Assembly: GCA_017983955.1 (NCBI GenBank)
Contig: JAGOAJ010000004.1
Coordinates: forward strand, 1 to 64,000
Direction: 5' to 3'
DNA length: 64,000 nt
From: Burkholderiaceae bacterium
GTDB taxonomy: Bacteria; Pseudomonadota; Gammaproteobacteria; Burkholderiales; Burkholderiaceae_B
Shown here: positions 16,753 to 24,647 of the stretch, piece by piece
Layout: each line of letters begins with the position of its first letter
Position numbering within the stretch: the first letter of the stretch is position 1
Translations under genes and position numbers: made by a program
Notes under the pieces: model-generated
Told to the model about the DNA's origin: nothing
Database searches by the model: none
The model's input: only the letters and a program-made list of their open reading frames with translations

Positions 16753-19710
16753 ATGCTGGAAACAGTTGCAGTACGCGAGCGTGATTTTGGTACGCCCGTG
16801 TCACTAAATACAGAGATGGTGCAGCTCACCATAGACGGCCATCTTGTGGAGGTTGCCGCAGGCACATCGGTAATGCGGGCCGCTGCCGAAATGGGTATCA
16901 ACATTCCCAAACTGTGCGCCTCCGACAATCTGGAAGCCTTTGGATCGTGTCGGCTGTGCCTGGTACAAATAGATGGCCGACGCGGCTATCCTGCCTCGTG
17001 CACTACTCCCGTCGAAGCGGGCATGGTCATACACACCGAAACCCCCAAGCTCCATGACCTGCGCCGCAATGTCATGGAGCTGTACATCTCCGACCACCCG
17101 CTGGACTGCCTGACCTGTCCGGCCAATGGGAATTGCGAGCTGCAGGATATGGCGGGTGTCGTGGGATTGCGCAACGTGCGCTACGGTTTCGATGGAGCCA
17201 ACCATCTGAATGATGTCAGTGATGACTCCAACCCCTATTTCACCTATGACCCCTCCAAATGCATAGTATGCAGCCGCTGTGTCCGAGCTTGTGACGAAGT
17301 GCAGGGTACATTTGCCTTGACCATCGCAGGGCGCGGTTTTGATGCACGTGTCACAGCAGGCCAAAACGACAGCTTCCTGGGCAGCGACTGTGTCTCTTGC
17401 GGTGCCTGTGTCCAAGCCTGCCCCACGTCAACGCTGATGGAAAAGACCGTCATAGAAATGGGCCAGCCAGAACACTCAGTAATCACCACCTGCGCCTATT
17501 GCGGAGTAGGCTGCGGCTTCAAGGCCGACATGAAAGGCCAGGAAGTAGTCCGCATGGTGCCCTGGAAAGACGGGAAGGCCAACCGAGGTCACTCGTGCGT
17601 CAAAGGACGCTTTGCCTGGGGTTATGCCACTCACGAAGATCGTATCGTCAAACCCATGATACGCAGCGATATTGCCGACCCTTGGCGCGAAGTCAGTTGG
17701 GAAGAGGCCCTGTCCTATGCGGCATCCGAACTGAAACGTATACAAGCCAAGTACGGCCGCGACTCTATAGGCGGGATCACATCATCGCGCTGCACCAACG
17801 AAGAAACCTTCCTGGTTCAGAAGCTGGTCAGGGCGGCGTTCGGTACCAACAACGTCGACACCTGCGCACGCGTCTGCCACTCACCCACCGGTTATGGCCT
17901 GAAAACCACGCTGGGCGAATCAGCAGGCACGCAAACCTTTGACTCGGTCATGCACACCGACGTCGTCATACTGATGGGTGCCAACCCCAGCGCTGCGCAC
18001 CCAGTGTTCGCATCACGCCTGAAAAAGCGCTTGCGCGAAGGCGCCAAGCTGATTGTGATTGACCCGCGCAGTATAGAGCTGGTCAATGCCCCGCACATCA
18101 AGGCCGACTACCACCTTCCAGTACGGCCAGGTACCAATACAGCATTGTTGACCTCGTTGGCTCACGTCATTGTTACCGAAGGGCTAATTGCCGAGGACTT
18201 TGTCGCAGAGCGCTGCGATGTTGAAAGCTTTAATCAGTGGCGGGAGTTTGCCGCCCGACCGGAAAATTCGCCAGAAGCCATGCAAGCCATCACAGGCGTA
18301 TCCGCCAATGACGTTCGCGGCGCGGCACGCCTGTTTGCCACTCAAGGCAACGGGTCTATTTATTATGGCTTGGGTGTTACTGAACACAGCCAGGGATCGA
18401 CCACCGTCATGGCCATCGCCAACCTGGCCATGGCCACTGGCAACCTGGGCCGCGAGGGCGTAGGCGTGAATCCCTTGCGTGGGCAAAACAACGTGCAGGG
18501 TTCATGCGATATGGGTTCCTTTCCGCACGAACTACCCGGTTACCGCCACGTATCCGACAACGTGGTACGCAAACAGTTCGAAGACGACTGGGGCGTCACC
18601 ATACAACCTGAACCTGGCCTGCGCCTGCCCAATATGTTTGACGCGGCGCTTAGCGGCTCGTTCAAAGGACTGTATTGCCAAGGCGAGGATATCGTTCAAT
18701 CCGACCCCAACACCCAGCATGTCGCGGCCGCGCTGGCGTCCATGGAGTGCATTATTGTTCAGGATATCTTCCTGAATGAAACCGCCAAATACGCCCACGT
18801 ATTCCTGCCCGGCTCTTCCTTCCTGGAAAAGGAAGGCACTTTCACCAATGCCGAGCGACGTATTTCCAGAGTGCGCAAGGTCATGGAGCCGATGGGCGGA
18901 TTGGCTGATTGGGAAGCCACATGCGCACTGTCCACAGCCATGGGCTACCCCATGGACTACCAGCACCCTAGCGAAATTATGGACGAAATCGCCCGCCTGA
19001 CGCCCACATTTTCCGGGGTGTCATTCCAGCGCATGGAAGAACTGGGCGGCAGCATACAGTGGCCTTGCAACGCAGAGGCTCCCGAGGGTACGCCCACCAT
19101 GCACATTGACGAGTTCGTGCGCGGCAAGGGTCGTTTCATGATCACCCAATATGTAGCTTCTGATGAACGCAGCACACGGAAGTTTCCACTGCTGTTGACC
19201 ACAGGCCGCATCCTGTCGCAATACAACGTTGGCGCGCAAACTCGGCGTACCCCCAATGTGTTGTGGCATGACGAAGACCTGCTGGAAATTCACCCACAGG
19301 ACGCCGAAGATCGCGGCATATCCCAAGGCGATATGGTCGCTATACAAAGCAGGGCCGGGGAAACTGCACTTCGGGCCGACATTACCACCCGAGTGCAGCC
19401 TGGCGTGTTGTACACCACCTTCCACTTCCCGGAGTCGGGTGCCAACGTTGTTACCACCGACAGCGCCGACTGGGCCACCGACTGCCCAGAATACAAGGTA
19501 ACTGCAGTTCAGGCGCGCCGGGTGACCGAGGCATCCCCATGGCAGGTGAAGTGGTCACGCTTCAGCGAAATCCAGGAAAACCTGCTGGCACAACGCGAAC
19601 GGGACGGAAAACCAGCAAAGCGGGCACCCACGGTAATACCTATCGCCAAGGCACAACCGGCACCAAAGCCGCTTGTTCAGCCTGAGCCTGCACTCAACCA
19701 GGAGGACTAG
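16753..19710 (+). CDS. fdsA: NAD-dependent formate dehydrogenase alpha subunit (molybdenum, iron-sulfur)
   Basis: Catalytic subunit oxidising formate to CO2. Clusters can be read in order: [2Fe-2S] C55, C66, C69, C83; His-ligated [4Fe-4S] H115, C119, C122, C128; two ferredoxin clusters C170/173/176/180 and C213/216/219/223; and a proximal [4Fe-4S] C247, C250, C254, C282. The molybdenum ligand is probably C375 in ARVCHSPTG, next to H376. The molybdopterin domains follow to the end (985 residues, normal). GGAG lies 7 bases before the ATG. It needs bis-MGD, consistent with nearby moaA and mobA. Confidence 0.97.
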   Translation: MLETVAVRERDFGTPVSLNTEMVQLTIDGHLVEVAAGTSVMRAAAEMGINIPKLCASDNLEAFGSCRLCLVQIDGRRGYPASCTTPVEAGMVIHTETPKLHDLRRNVMELYISDHPLDCLTCPANGNCELQDMAGVVGLRNVRYGFDGANHLNDVSDDSNPYFTYDPSKCIVCSRCVRACDEVQGTFALTIAGRGFDARVTAGQNDSFLGSDCVSCGACVQACPTSTLMEKTVIEMGQPEHSVITTCAYCGVGCGFKADMKGQEVVRMVPWKDGKANRGHSCVKGRFAWGYATHEDRIVKPMIRSDIADPWREVSWEEALSYAASELKRIQAKYGRDSIGGITSSRCTNEETFLVQKLVRAAFGTNNVDTCARVCHSPTGYGLKTTLGESAGTQTFDSVMHTDVVILMGANPSAAHPVFASRLKKRLREGAKLIVIDPRSIELVNAPHIKADYHLPVRPGTNTALLTSLAHVIVTEGLIAEDFVAERCDVESFNQWREFAARPENSPEAMQAITGVSANDVRGAARLFATQGNGSIYYGLGVTEHSQGSTTVMAIANLAMATGNLGREGVGVNPLRGQNNVQGSCDMGSFPHELPGYRHVSDNVVRKQFEDDWGVTIQPEPGLRLPNMFDAALSGSFKGLYCQGEDIVQSDPNTQHVAAALASMECIIVQDIFLNETAKYAHVFLPGSSFLEKEGTFTNAERRISRVRKVMEPMGGLADWEATCALSTAMGYPMDYQHPSEIMDEIARLTPTFSGVSFQRMEELGGSIQWPCNAEAPEGTPTMHIDEFVRGKGRFMITQYVASDERSTRKFPLLLTTGRILSQYNVGAQTRRTPNVLWHDEDLLEIHPQDAEDRGISQGDMVAIQSRAGETALRADITTRVQPGVLYTTFHFPESGANVVTTDSADWATDCPEYKVTAVQARRVTEASPWQVKWSRFSEIQENLLAQRERDGKPAKRAPTVIPIAKAQPAPKPLVQPEPALNQED

Positions 19711-19713
19711 AGC

Positions 19714-20544
19714 GTGCCTACTACACCCCTACAAGGCAGTTTGCCGCATACCGTGGTGCGCTCTGGCAAATCTGGCGAGCTACGCACTGAATCCGATGAG
19801 CTGGCCGAAGAAGTCGCTGTGGCCTTGGAATACAACGACATTAGCCATGCCACCCTACTTGCCTCGCCAACCCATCTGGATGATCTGGCAATAGGCTTTT
19901 CCTACACAGAAGGCATTATCCGGTCGGCAAAGGATGTATACGAGGTTGATGTCGTCAAACAGCCCGAAGGCTGGGTAATACAAATGCGCATCGCCTCGGC
20001 CTGCCTGAACCAGTTAAAGCTAAGGCGGCGGCAAATGGCGGGACGTACCGGTTGTGGCCTGTGCGGTCTGGAAACCCTAAGTCAGGTACAGCGTGAACTG
20101 CCAGCGCTACCCAAGCCAGCCCTGCAGATTTCACCTGCGGCCATCTCGAAGGCCGCCGAAGGTCTGCGCGCCAGCCAGCCTTTGCACCTGCGAACTGGCG
20201 CCACCCATGGGGCAGCATGGGCGACCCTGGATGGCGACATTGTCCACACGCGCGAGGATGTAGGCCGCCACAACGCCCTGGATAAGCTGATCGGCTTGTT
20301 GTTGCGGCGTGAAATAGACCCTGGGTCAGGATTTTTTGTAATTTCCAGCCGAGCCAGCTTCGAGATGGTGCAAAAAACAGCAGCAGCGGGGGTGTCAGCC
20401 CTGGTCGCCGTATCAGCGCCAACATCCTACGCCGTACGCATGGCCACTGATCTGAACCTGATGCTGGCAGGATTTGTCCGGGGCGAACATTTCACCGTTT
20501 ACAGCCACCCAGAGTTTCTTCTTGACCTAAGGAGTCCGTCATGA
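19714..20544 (+). CDS. fdhD: Formate dehydrogenase accessory sulfurtransferase
   Basis: FdhD/FdsC family protein that transfers sulfur from a cysteine desulfurase to the molybdenum cofactor before insertion into FdsA. The Cys pair lies in RTGCGLCGLE near residues 110-119, corresponding to the CxxC loop needed for sulfur transfer in E. coli FdhD. The C-terminal part has DVGRHNALDKLIG. It uses a GTG start with AGGAGG 8 bases upstream, 3 bases after fdsA, and overlaps fdsD by four bases. Length 276 is usual. Confidence 0.95.
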   Translation: MPTTPLQGSLPHTVVRSGKSGELRTESDELAEEVAVALEYNDISHATLLASPTHLDDLAIGFSYTEGIIRSAKDVYEVDVVKQPEGWVIQMRIASACLNQLKLRRRQMAGRTGCGLCGLETLSQVQRELPALPKPALQISPAAISKAAEGLRASQPLHLRTGATHGAAWATLDGDIVHTREDVGRHNALDKLIGLLLRREIDPGSGFFVISSRASFEMVQKTAAAGVSALVAVSAPTSYAVRMATDLNLMLAGFVRGEHFTVYSHPEFLLDLRSPS

Positions 20545-20801
20545 AAAATATTGACCATCTGATACGTCAGGCTAATCGTATTGGCGCCTTTTTCGAGGCT
20601 ATGCCCAATCGTAGCGAGGGCATAGCGGGCATTGCCGATCACATCCAGAAATTCTGGGAACCGCGCATGCGTACTGCCCTATTGGGCTTTCTTGAGCGTC
20701 AGCCCGACGGGCATTCTGGGGATATTGCCCTAAGCCAGATTGTTCTAGACGCCATCGATCAAAACAAAGTCAGTTTGCAACCCCAACCCAGCACTCGCTG
20801 A
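20541..20801 (+). CDS. fdsD: NAD-dependent formate dehydrogenase delta subunit
   Basis: Small protein (86 residues) found at the end of fdsGBACD operons, required for a fully active, cofactor-loaded enzyme in Rhodobacter and Cupriavidus. Recognisable features are LIRQANRIGAFFEAMPNR near residues 6-23 and HIQKFWEPRMR near 34-44, both conserved in the family. It starts within the fdhD stop (ATGA overlap). No cofactor ligands are seen. Confidence 0.92.
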   Translation: MKNIDHLIRQANRIGAFFEAMPNRSEGIAGIADHIQKFWEPRMRTALLGFLERQPDGHSGDIALSQIVLDAIDQNKVSLQPQPSTR

Positions 20802-20837
20802 AACACCACAACAAAAAAGAAACATCCAGGAGACAAC

Positions 20838-22232
20838 ATGAGTACAAGCAACCCCGGCTTCTTTAGCAAAGAACGGATTACCGCACCGCCAGGCTTCAAC
20901 CGCTGGATGATACCGCCAGCGGCACTGGCCGTGCACCTGTGCATAGGACAGGCCTACGCGTTTTCTGTCTTCAACAGCCCCATGACCCGCCTGCTAGGTA
21001 TCAGTGAATCGACCGCCGCTGACTGGGATTTACCCACCTTGGGCTGGATTTTCAGTCTAGCCATTGTATTTCTGGGCTTATCTGCCGCATTTGCTGGCAA
21101 GTGGCTGGAAGAGGCGGGCCCTCGTAAAGCTATGTTTGTAGCAGCTTGCTGTTTTGGCGGCGGCTTTATGGTGGCGGCCGTTGGTGTTGCCATGCACCAG
21201 ATATGGCTGGTTTACCTAGGTTATGGCGTACTCGGGGGCATAGGCCTGGGCATAGGTTATGTATCGCCCGTGTCCACATTGATCAAATGGTTTCCCGACA
21301 AGCGCGGTATGGCCACCGGCATGGCGATTATGGGCTTTGGCGGCGGCGCTTTTATTGCATCGCCCATGTCTGTAGCACTGATGGATTACTTCCAGACACC
21401 CCAGTCCATGGGCGTTACTGAAACCTTTGTTGTCATGGGATGCTTGTATTTTGTATCTATGATCATAGGATCATTGACCATACGTTTGCCAGCGGCAGAC
21501 TGGAAACCCGAAGGCTGGGTGCCGCCGGTAAAGCAAAACGCTATGATTTCGCAGAATCACGTCCATATTGACCAAGCCCTGAAAACACCGCAGTTTTGGT
21601 TGCTGTGGTGGGTACTATGCCTGAACGTCACGGCTGGGATCGGTGTTCTGGGCCAGGCGTCAGTCATGATCCAAGAAAGCTTCCGAGGTGGCATTACTCC
21701 CGCCGCTGCCGCAGGCTTTGTCGGTGTGCTGTCATTGGCCAATATGTTGGGCCGTTTTTTCTGGTCGTCAGTCTCGGACTACATAGGCCGCAAAAACACC
21801 TACTTCATTTTCTTTGCATTGGGAGCCGTACTGTATTTCCTGGTTCCAGGCATGGGTAGTGCGGGTAACGTAGCCCTGTTTGTACTGTTCTACGCCATCA
21901 TCATGTCCATGTATGGCGGTGGATTCTCCACCGTACCTGCGTATCTTGCAGATCTGTTCGGCACACGCTATGTGGGGGGCATCCATGGACGCCTGCTGAC
22001 TGCGTGGGCCGCCGCCGGTGTGCTCGGTCCCGTATTAGTGAATTACATACGTCAGTATCAGGTAGATAGCGGCGTACCGCCTGCCCAAGCCTATACCACC
22101 ACCATGTACATTATGGCCGGACTACTGATCGTGGGCTTTCTGTGCAACCTAATGGTTAAACCTGTTGCCGGACGCCACCACATGCCCAAAGAAGGACGCA
22201 GCGCCATGCCAACTGCCGTCGCTGCTGAATAA
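20838..22232 (+). CDS. OFA family MFS transporter (oxalate/formate antiporter type)
   Basis: Twelve-helix major facilitator of the oxalate/formate antiporter family, 464 residues. GFNRWMIPPAALAVHLCIGQAYAFSVF is present as the usual N-terminal region (near residues 15-41), followed by FPDKRGMATGMAIMGFGGGA near 153-172. It lies 36 bases after fdsD with AGGAGA before the ATG, so it is part of the formate operon and probably moves formate, oxalate or a related carboxylate. The exact substrate cannot be read. A 41-residue gene follows it immediately. Confidence 0.9.
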   Translation: MSTSNPGFFSKERITAPPGFNRWMIPPAALAVHLCIGQAYAFSVFNSPMTRLLGISESTAADWDLPTLGWIFSLAIVFLGLSAAFAGKWLEEAGPRKAMFVAACCFGGGFMVAAVGVAMHQIWLVYLGYGVLGGIGLGIGYVSPVSTLIKWFPDKRGMATGMAIMGFGGGAFIASPMSVALMDYFQTPQSMGVTETFVVMGCLYFVSMIIGSLTIRLPAADWKPEGWVPPVKQNAMISQNHVHIDQALKTPQFWLLWWVLCLNVTAGIGVLGQASVMIQESFRGGITPAAAAGFVGVLSLANMLGRFFWSSVSDYIGRKNTYFIFFALGAVLYFLVPGMGSAGNVALFVLFYAIIMSMYGGGFSTVPAYLADLFGTRYVGGIHGRLLTAWAAAGVLGPVLVNYIRQYQVDSGVPPAQAYTTTMYIMAGLLIVGFLCNLMVKPVAGRHHMPKEGRSAMPTAVAAE

Positions 22233-22246
22233 TTCGGAGAATAATT

Positions 22247-22372
22247 ATGCAACTAAGCACCACAAAAACCACTTCACCCATTTCTTTAGCTATTTTTTGG
22301 CTGTACGTTGGTATACCTCTGGTACTGGGTATCTGGGAGACCCTGCTAAAAGCCACCGCATTGTTCCAATAA
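22247..22372 (+). CDS. MFS transporter small subunit (single membrane helix)
   Basis: A 41-residue reading frame starting 14 bases after the OFA transporter stop, with CGGAGA as ribosome binding site. It encodes one hydrophobic helix (about residues 13-30, LAIFWLYVGIPLVLGIWE) followed by LLKATALF. Short proteins of this kind, with a WxYVxIPLxxGxWxT-like core, recur directly downstream of oxalate/formate-type transporters. It is therefore read as a partner subunit in the inner membrane. Its function is otherwise unknown. It ends just before the shared terminator. Confidence 0.78.
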   Translation: MQLSTTKTTSPISLAIFWLYVGIPLVLGIWETLLKATALFQ

Positions 22373-22385
22373 GCTGTCAGAATGC

Positions 22386-22413
22386 AAAAAACCACCGCAT
22401 GCGGTGGTTTTTT
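22386..22413. terminator. Bidirectional terminator between the fds operon and usp
   Basis: The palindrome accaccgc-at-gcggtggt (22391-22408) is flanked by As on the left and Ts on the right. It therefore gives a T-tailed hairpin on both strands and ends the convergent fds-transporter and usp transcripts. Confidence 0.88.
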
Positions 22414-22432
22414 ATTAGAACGAAGATAAAGC

Positions 22433-22900
22433 TTATTCGCCGCCAGAGTCCTTAACCCTGTAAACCAATACAGCGACCTTGGCCAGACTAAGTACTTTGT
22501 TGGTGACGCTGCCCAACAGCAAGCGCGACAAGCCGCTGCGCCCGTGACTACCAATGAATATCAGGTCGCAGCCTTCTTCGTCAGCGGTCTGCACCAAGCC
22601 GTCGGCCACATTGAAATTGGACACGGCCCGGGCGCTGGCTTTAACGCCTGCAGTCTCGGCGCGATCAAGCACAGCCTGCAAGTATTTATTGGCCTGATCA
22701 CGTGCGGTTTTATCGTAATCCTCGTCAGTAATCGCGTAAGCAGCTGCCATGCCATCAAACCCGACGGTTGCGGCAAACGGTTGCGTCACATACAGCGCCA
22801 CGACTTCCGCACCGATTTCACGAGCAAAGCACACGCCCTTGTTAGCGGCCTGAGCCGACAGGGCTGAGCCATCTGTAGGAATAAGTATTTTTTTGAACAT
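22433..22900 (-). CDS. Universal stress protein, UspA family
   Basis: Single Usp domain of 155 residues starting MFKKILIPTDGS. The ATP-binding motif G-2x-G-9x-G-S is present in GSHGRSGLSRLLLGSV near residues 124-139. The start at 22900 was chosen over an in-frame ATG nine codons upstream because AGGGG lies about 9 bases before it and the family begins here. An ANR/FNR-type box lies about 90 bases upstream (22990-23003), so induction under low oxygen is likely. Related ANR-controlled Usp proteins help Pseudomonas survive anaerobiosis. Confidence 0.92.
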   Translation of the reverse strand: MFKKILIPTDGSALSAQAANKGVCFAREIGAEVVALYVTQPFAATVGFDGMAAAYAITDEDYDKTARDQANKYLQAVLDRAETAGVKASARAVSNFNVADGLVQTADEEGCDLIFIGSHGRSGLSRLLLGSVTNKVLSLAKVAVLVYRVKDSGGE

Positions 22901-22961
22901 GTTATGTGCCCCTATAGTGACCTGCAATTAAACTGTATTCAGCTTAACCGGAACTGACCCA

Positions 22962-23003
22962 AAAATACAGTGTTACAGCTGACGCAAATTTGATCTAAGT
23001 CAA
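22962..23003 (-). promoter_or_regulatory. ANR/FNR-dependent promoter of the universal stress gene
   Basis: TTGAT-CTAA-GTCAA (22990-23003) matches the Fnr/Anr consensus TTGAT-N4-(A/G)TCAA. On the minus strand TATTTT (22967-22962) is a fair -10 placed so that the box would be centred near -41.5, the class II activation position. The box overlaps the stop codon of the upstream phosphatase-like gene. Confidence 0.6.
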
Positions 23004-23341
23004 ACTTCGGTTGCAGACCGGTATAGCTGAGTACAACGTCCGCCAGAACGACAGTACGCCAGTACCGGCGCAGGCATTTCATGCAATAAGGCAGCAAATT
23101 GCTGCACATCTTCTGGAGTAATGCTGCCGCTGACCACAGGCTGATATTTGACGATCAAGCCAGCCTGCTGGGCCGCTTTAATTACATCAGCCGAGTTGGG
23201 CTGATCGGGGCCGCCCTCGAAGTCAGGGCGGTTGATAATGACGCTTTTGAAGCCGGCATCGGCCACGGCCTGCATATCGTCAGCCGACATTTGTGGAGCG
23301 ACAGCAAAATCGTTATTAATCAGAGTAACTTGGACGGACAT
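23000..23341 (-). CDS. TIGR01244 family phosphatase/sulfurtransferase-like protein
   Basis: Small protein (113 residues) of the DUF442/BLH-phosphatase type, distantly related to dual-specificity phosphatases and rhodaneses. The C-x5-R catalytic loop is present as CRSGGR near residues 95-100, with INRPDFEGGPDQP near 36-48. In sulfide-oxidising bacteria relatives are linked to sulfur metabolism, but here the neighbours are usp and an unrelated deacetylase, so the role is open. Its stop codon overlaps the ANR/FNR box of usp. Confidence 0.85.
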   Translation of the reverse strand: MSVQVTLINNDFAVAPQMSADDMQAVADAGFKSVIINRPDFEGGPDQPNSADVIKAAQQAGLIVKYQPVVSGSITPEDVQQFAALLHEMPAPVLAYCRSGGRCTQLYRSATEV

Positions 23342-23436
23342 GTAAAGCTCCTAGGGGCAGTCATAGACTGAATAACAAAATAATAAGGATAGGCTGGCGC
23401 TGACGCAAGCCCCACGGCAAGTGTTAAGCACCAAAT

Positions 23437-24237
23437 TTAAAGGCGTACACCATAAGCACTTAGCCAGTCGCCTAGATCGGGACTGCCCAACACCTGGAAT
23501 TCAGCATAGCGTTGCGCACCCAAGCTATCGTTGGCCTGAACACGAGCCGCCGGATGGCACATTACCATGTCGCCATCCTGAACGGTCTGCAACCAGGCCT
23601 GCAGCAGCACGGCATAGCCCTGAGGGCCGCCAGCAAAGTCGTACACGCCCAGAAAGGCACGGTTCATGGGATAGCCTTGTTGCCGTGCCAGAGCCGCAAA
23701 GGGTCTGGCACCCAGCGCACCAATAATATGTGCCTTCAGCCGTTGTGCGATAGGCGTGCCCGTCAGCCTGGCCGGCCAGGTATAGCGCAAGCGTGGCTTA
23801 TGCTGTGGATAGCGTCTGTCCAGCGCATGCAATAGTTCAGTGCGTATCTGGGCAAATTGATGTACATGTTGATGCCCATCGACAAAGGCTGGGGCCTGGC
23901 CCATGGCGTCTTCATATTGATCCAGCTGCGTGTCGATCTGCGCTCGCAGCTGATGCACATCCAGCTGTCTTAGCATTGAGTGCCTGATCAAGTATGACAC
24001 TGGCATATACAGGCCAGCTTGCCCCATGGATTCCGTAAAATTCAGGTGCAAACCACTGCGTAAGCCTGATGCCAGCAAAGCAGGCGCGCCGCTGCGAAAC
24101 GCTGGCCCGCCGACCAAACACGTGGTGGCGCTAAGGCGACCTTGCCCTGCAAGCGCTACTATGCCGTCATTGACGGCCTGATTCATGCCAAAATCATCAG
24201 CGCACAGCACGATATGTTTTTCTTTAACCTGCTTCAT
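23437..24237 (-). CDS. ChbG/YdjC-family carbohydrate deacetylase (HpnK/NaxD-like)
   Basis: Probable metal-dependent N-deacetylase of 266 residues. Metal and catalytic residues can be seen in CADDFGMN (near residues 12-19) and DGHQHVHQF (near 118-126). ATG 24237 is preferred because AGGA lies 8 bases upstream; an in-frame ATG six codons earlier is possible. HpnK of hopanoid pathways and NaxD/LgmC, which deacetylate polyprenyl-phosphate amino sugars for lipid A, belong here. The neighbours are a family 2 glycosyltransferase and a GtrA protein and not hopanoid genes, which favours the NaxD-like role by inference. Confidence 0.85.
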   Translation of the reverse strand: MKQVKEKHIVLCADDFGMNQAVNDGIVALAGQGRLSATTCLVGGPAFRSGAPALLASGLRSGLHLNFTESMGQAGLYMPVSYLIRHSMLRQLDVHQLRAQIDTQLDQYEDAMGQAPAFVDGHQHVHQFAQIRTELLHALDRRYPQHKPRLRYTWPARLTGTPIAQRLKAHIIGALGARPFAALARQQGYPMNRAFLGVYDFAGGPQGYAVLLQAWLQTVQDGDMVMCHPAARVQANDSLGAQRYAEFQVLGSPDLGDWLSAYGVRL

Positions 24238-24257
24238 GGCGAATTCCTGGGACATCT

Positions 24258-24647
24258 ATGAGCTCAATTATCAGACAGATAGCTTGGTTTGTTGCCGTAG
24301 GCTGTGCCGCAGCTGCCACGCACTGGCTGGTAGTCGTGATGCTGGTTACCCTAAACAACCAGGAACCGCTGGTGGCAAATTTCATAGGCTGGCTAGTGGC
24401 TTTTTGTGTATCGTTTACGGGGCACTACTACTTGACCTTCAGGCTACACGCGGCACCTGTTGTCAGGGCAGCACTACGGTTTTTTGGCGTATCGGCGCTA
24501 GGCTTCGCAATAAACGAGCTAGCCTACGCCTGGCTGCTGCAGTACACCACCCTACGTTATGACGTACTGCTGGCACTGATATTAATCACCATTGCCGGCA
24601 TGACCTTTGTCTTGGGCCGCTACTGGGCCTTCCGCAAGGCCTCGTGA
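24258..24647 (+). CDS. GtrA-like four-helix membrane protein
   Basis: GtrA family protein (129 residues) with four hydrophobic segments. Family landmarks are FVAVGCAAAATHWLVVV near residues 10-26, LVANFIGWLVAFCVSF near 39-54, and the C-terminal FVLGRYWAFRK. GtrA proteins are thought to help flip polyprenyl-phosphate-linked sugars across the inner membrane. It is oriented against both neighbours: its 3' end overlaps the glycosyltransferase gene by 66 bases and its start is 20 bases from the divergent deacetylase start. No good ribosome binding site is visible. Confidence 0.88.
   Translation: MSSIIRQIAWFVAVGCAAAATHWLVVVMLVTLNNQEPLVANFIGWLVAFCVSFTGHYYLTFRLHAAPVVRAALRFFGVSALGFAINELAYAWLLQYTTLRYDVLLALILITIAGMTFVLGRYWAFRKAS

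Noticed and set aside
23437-24237. Calling the deacetylase a hopanoid gene hpnK
   Set aside because: Family membership alone does not separate HpnK from NaxD/LgmC, and no hopanoid genes are nearby.
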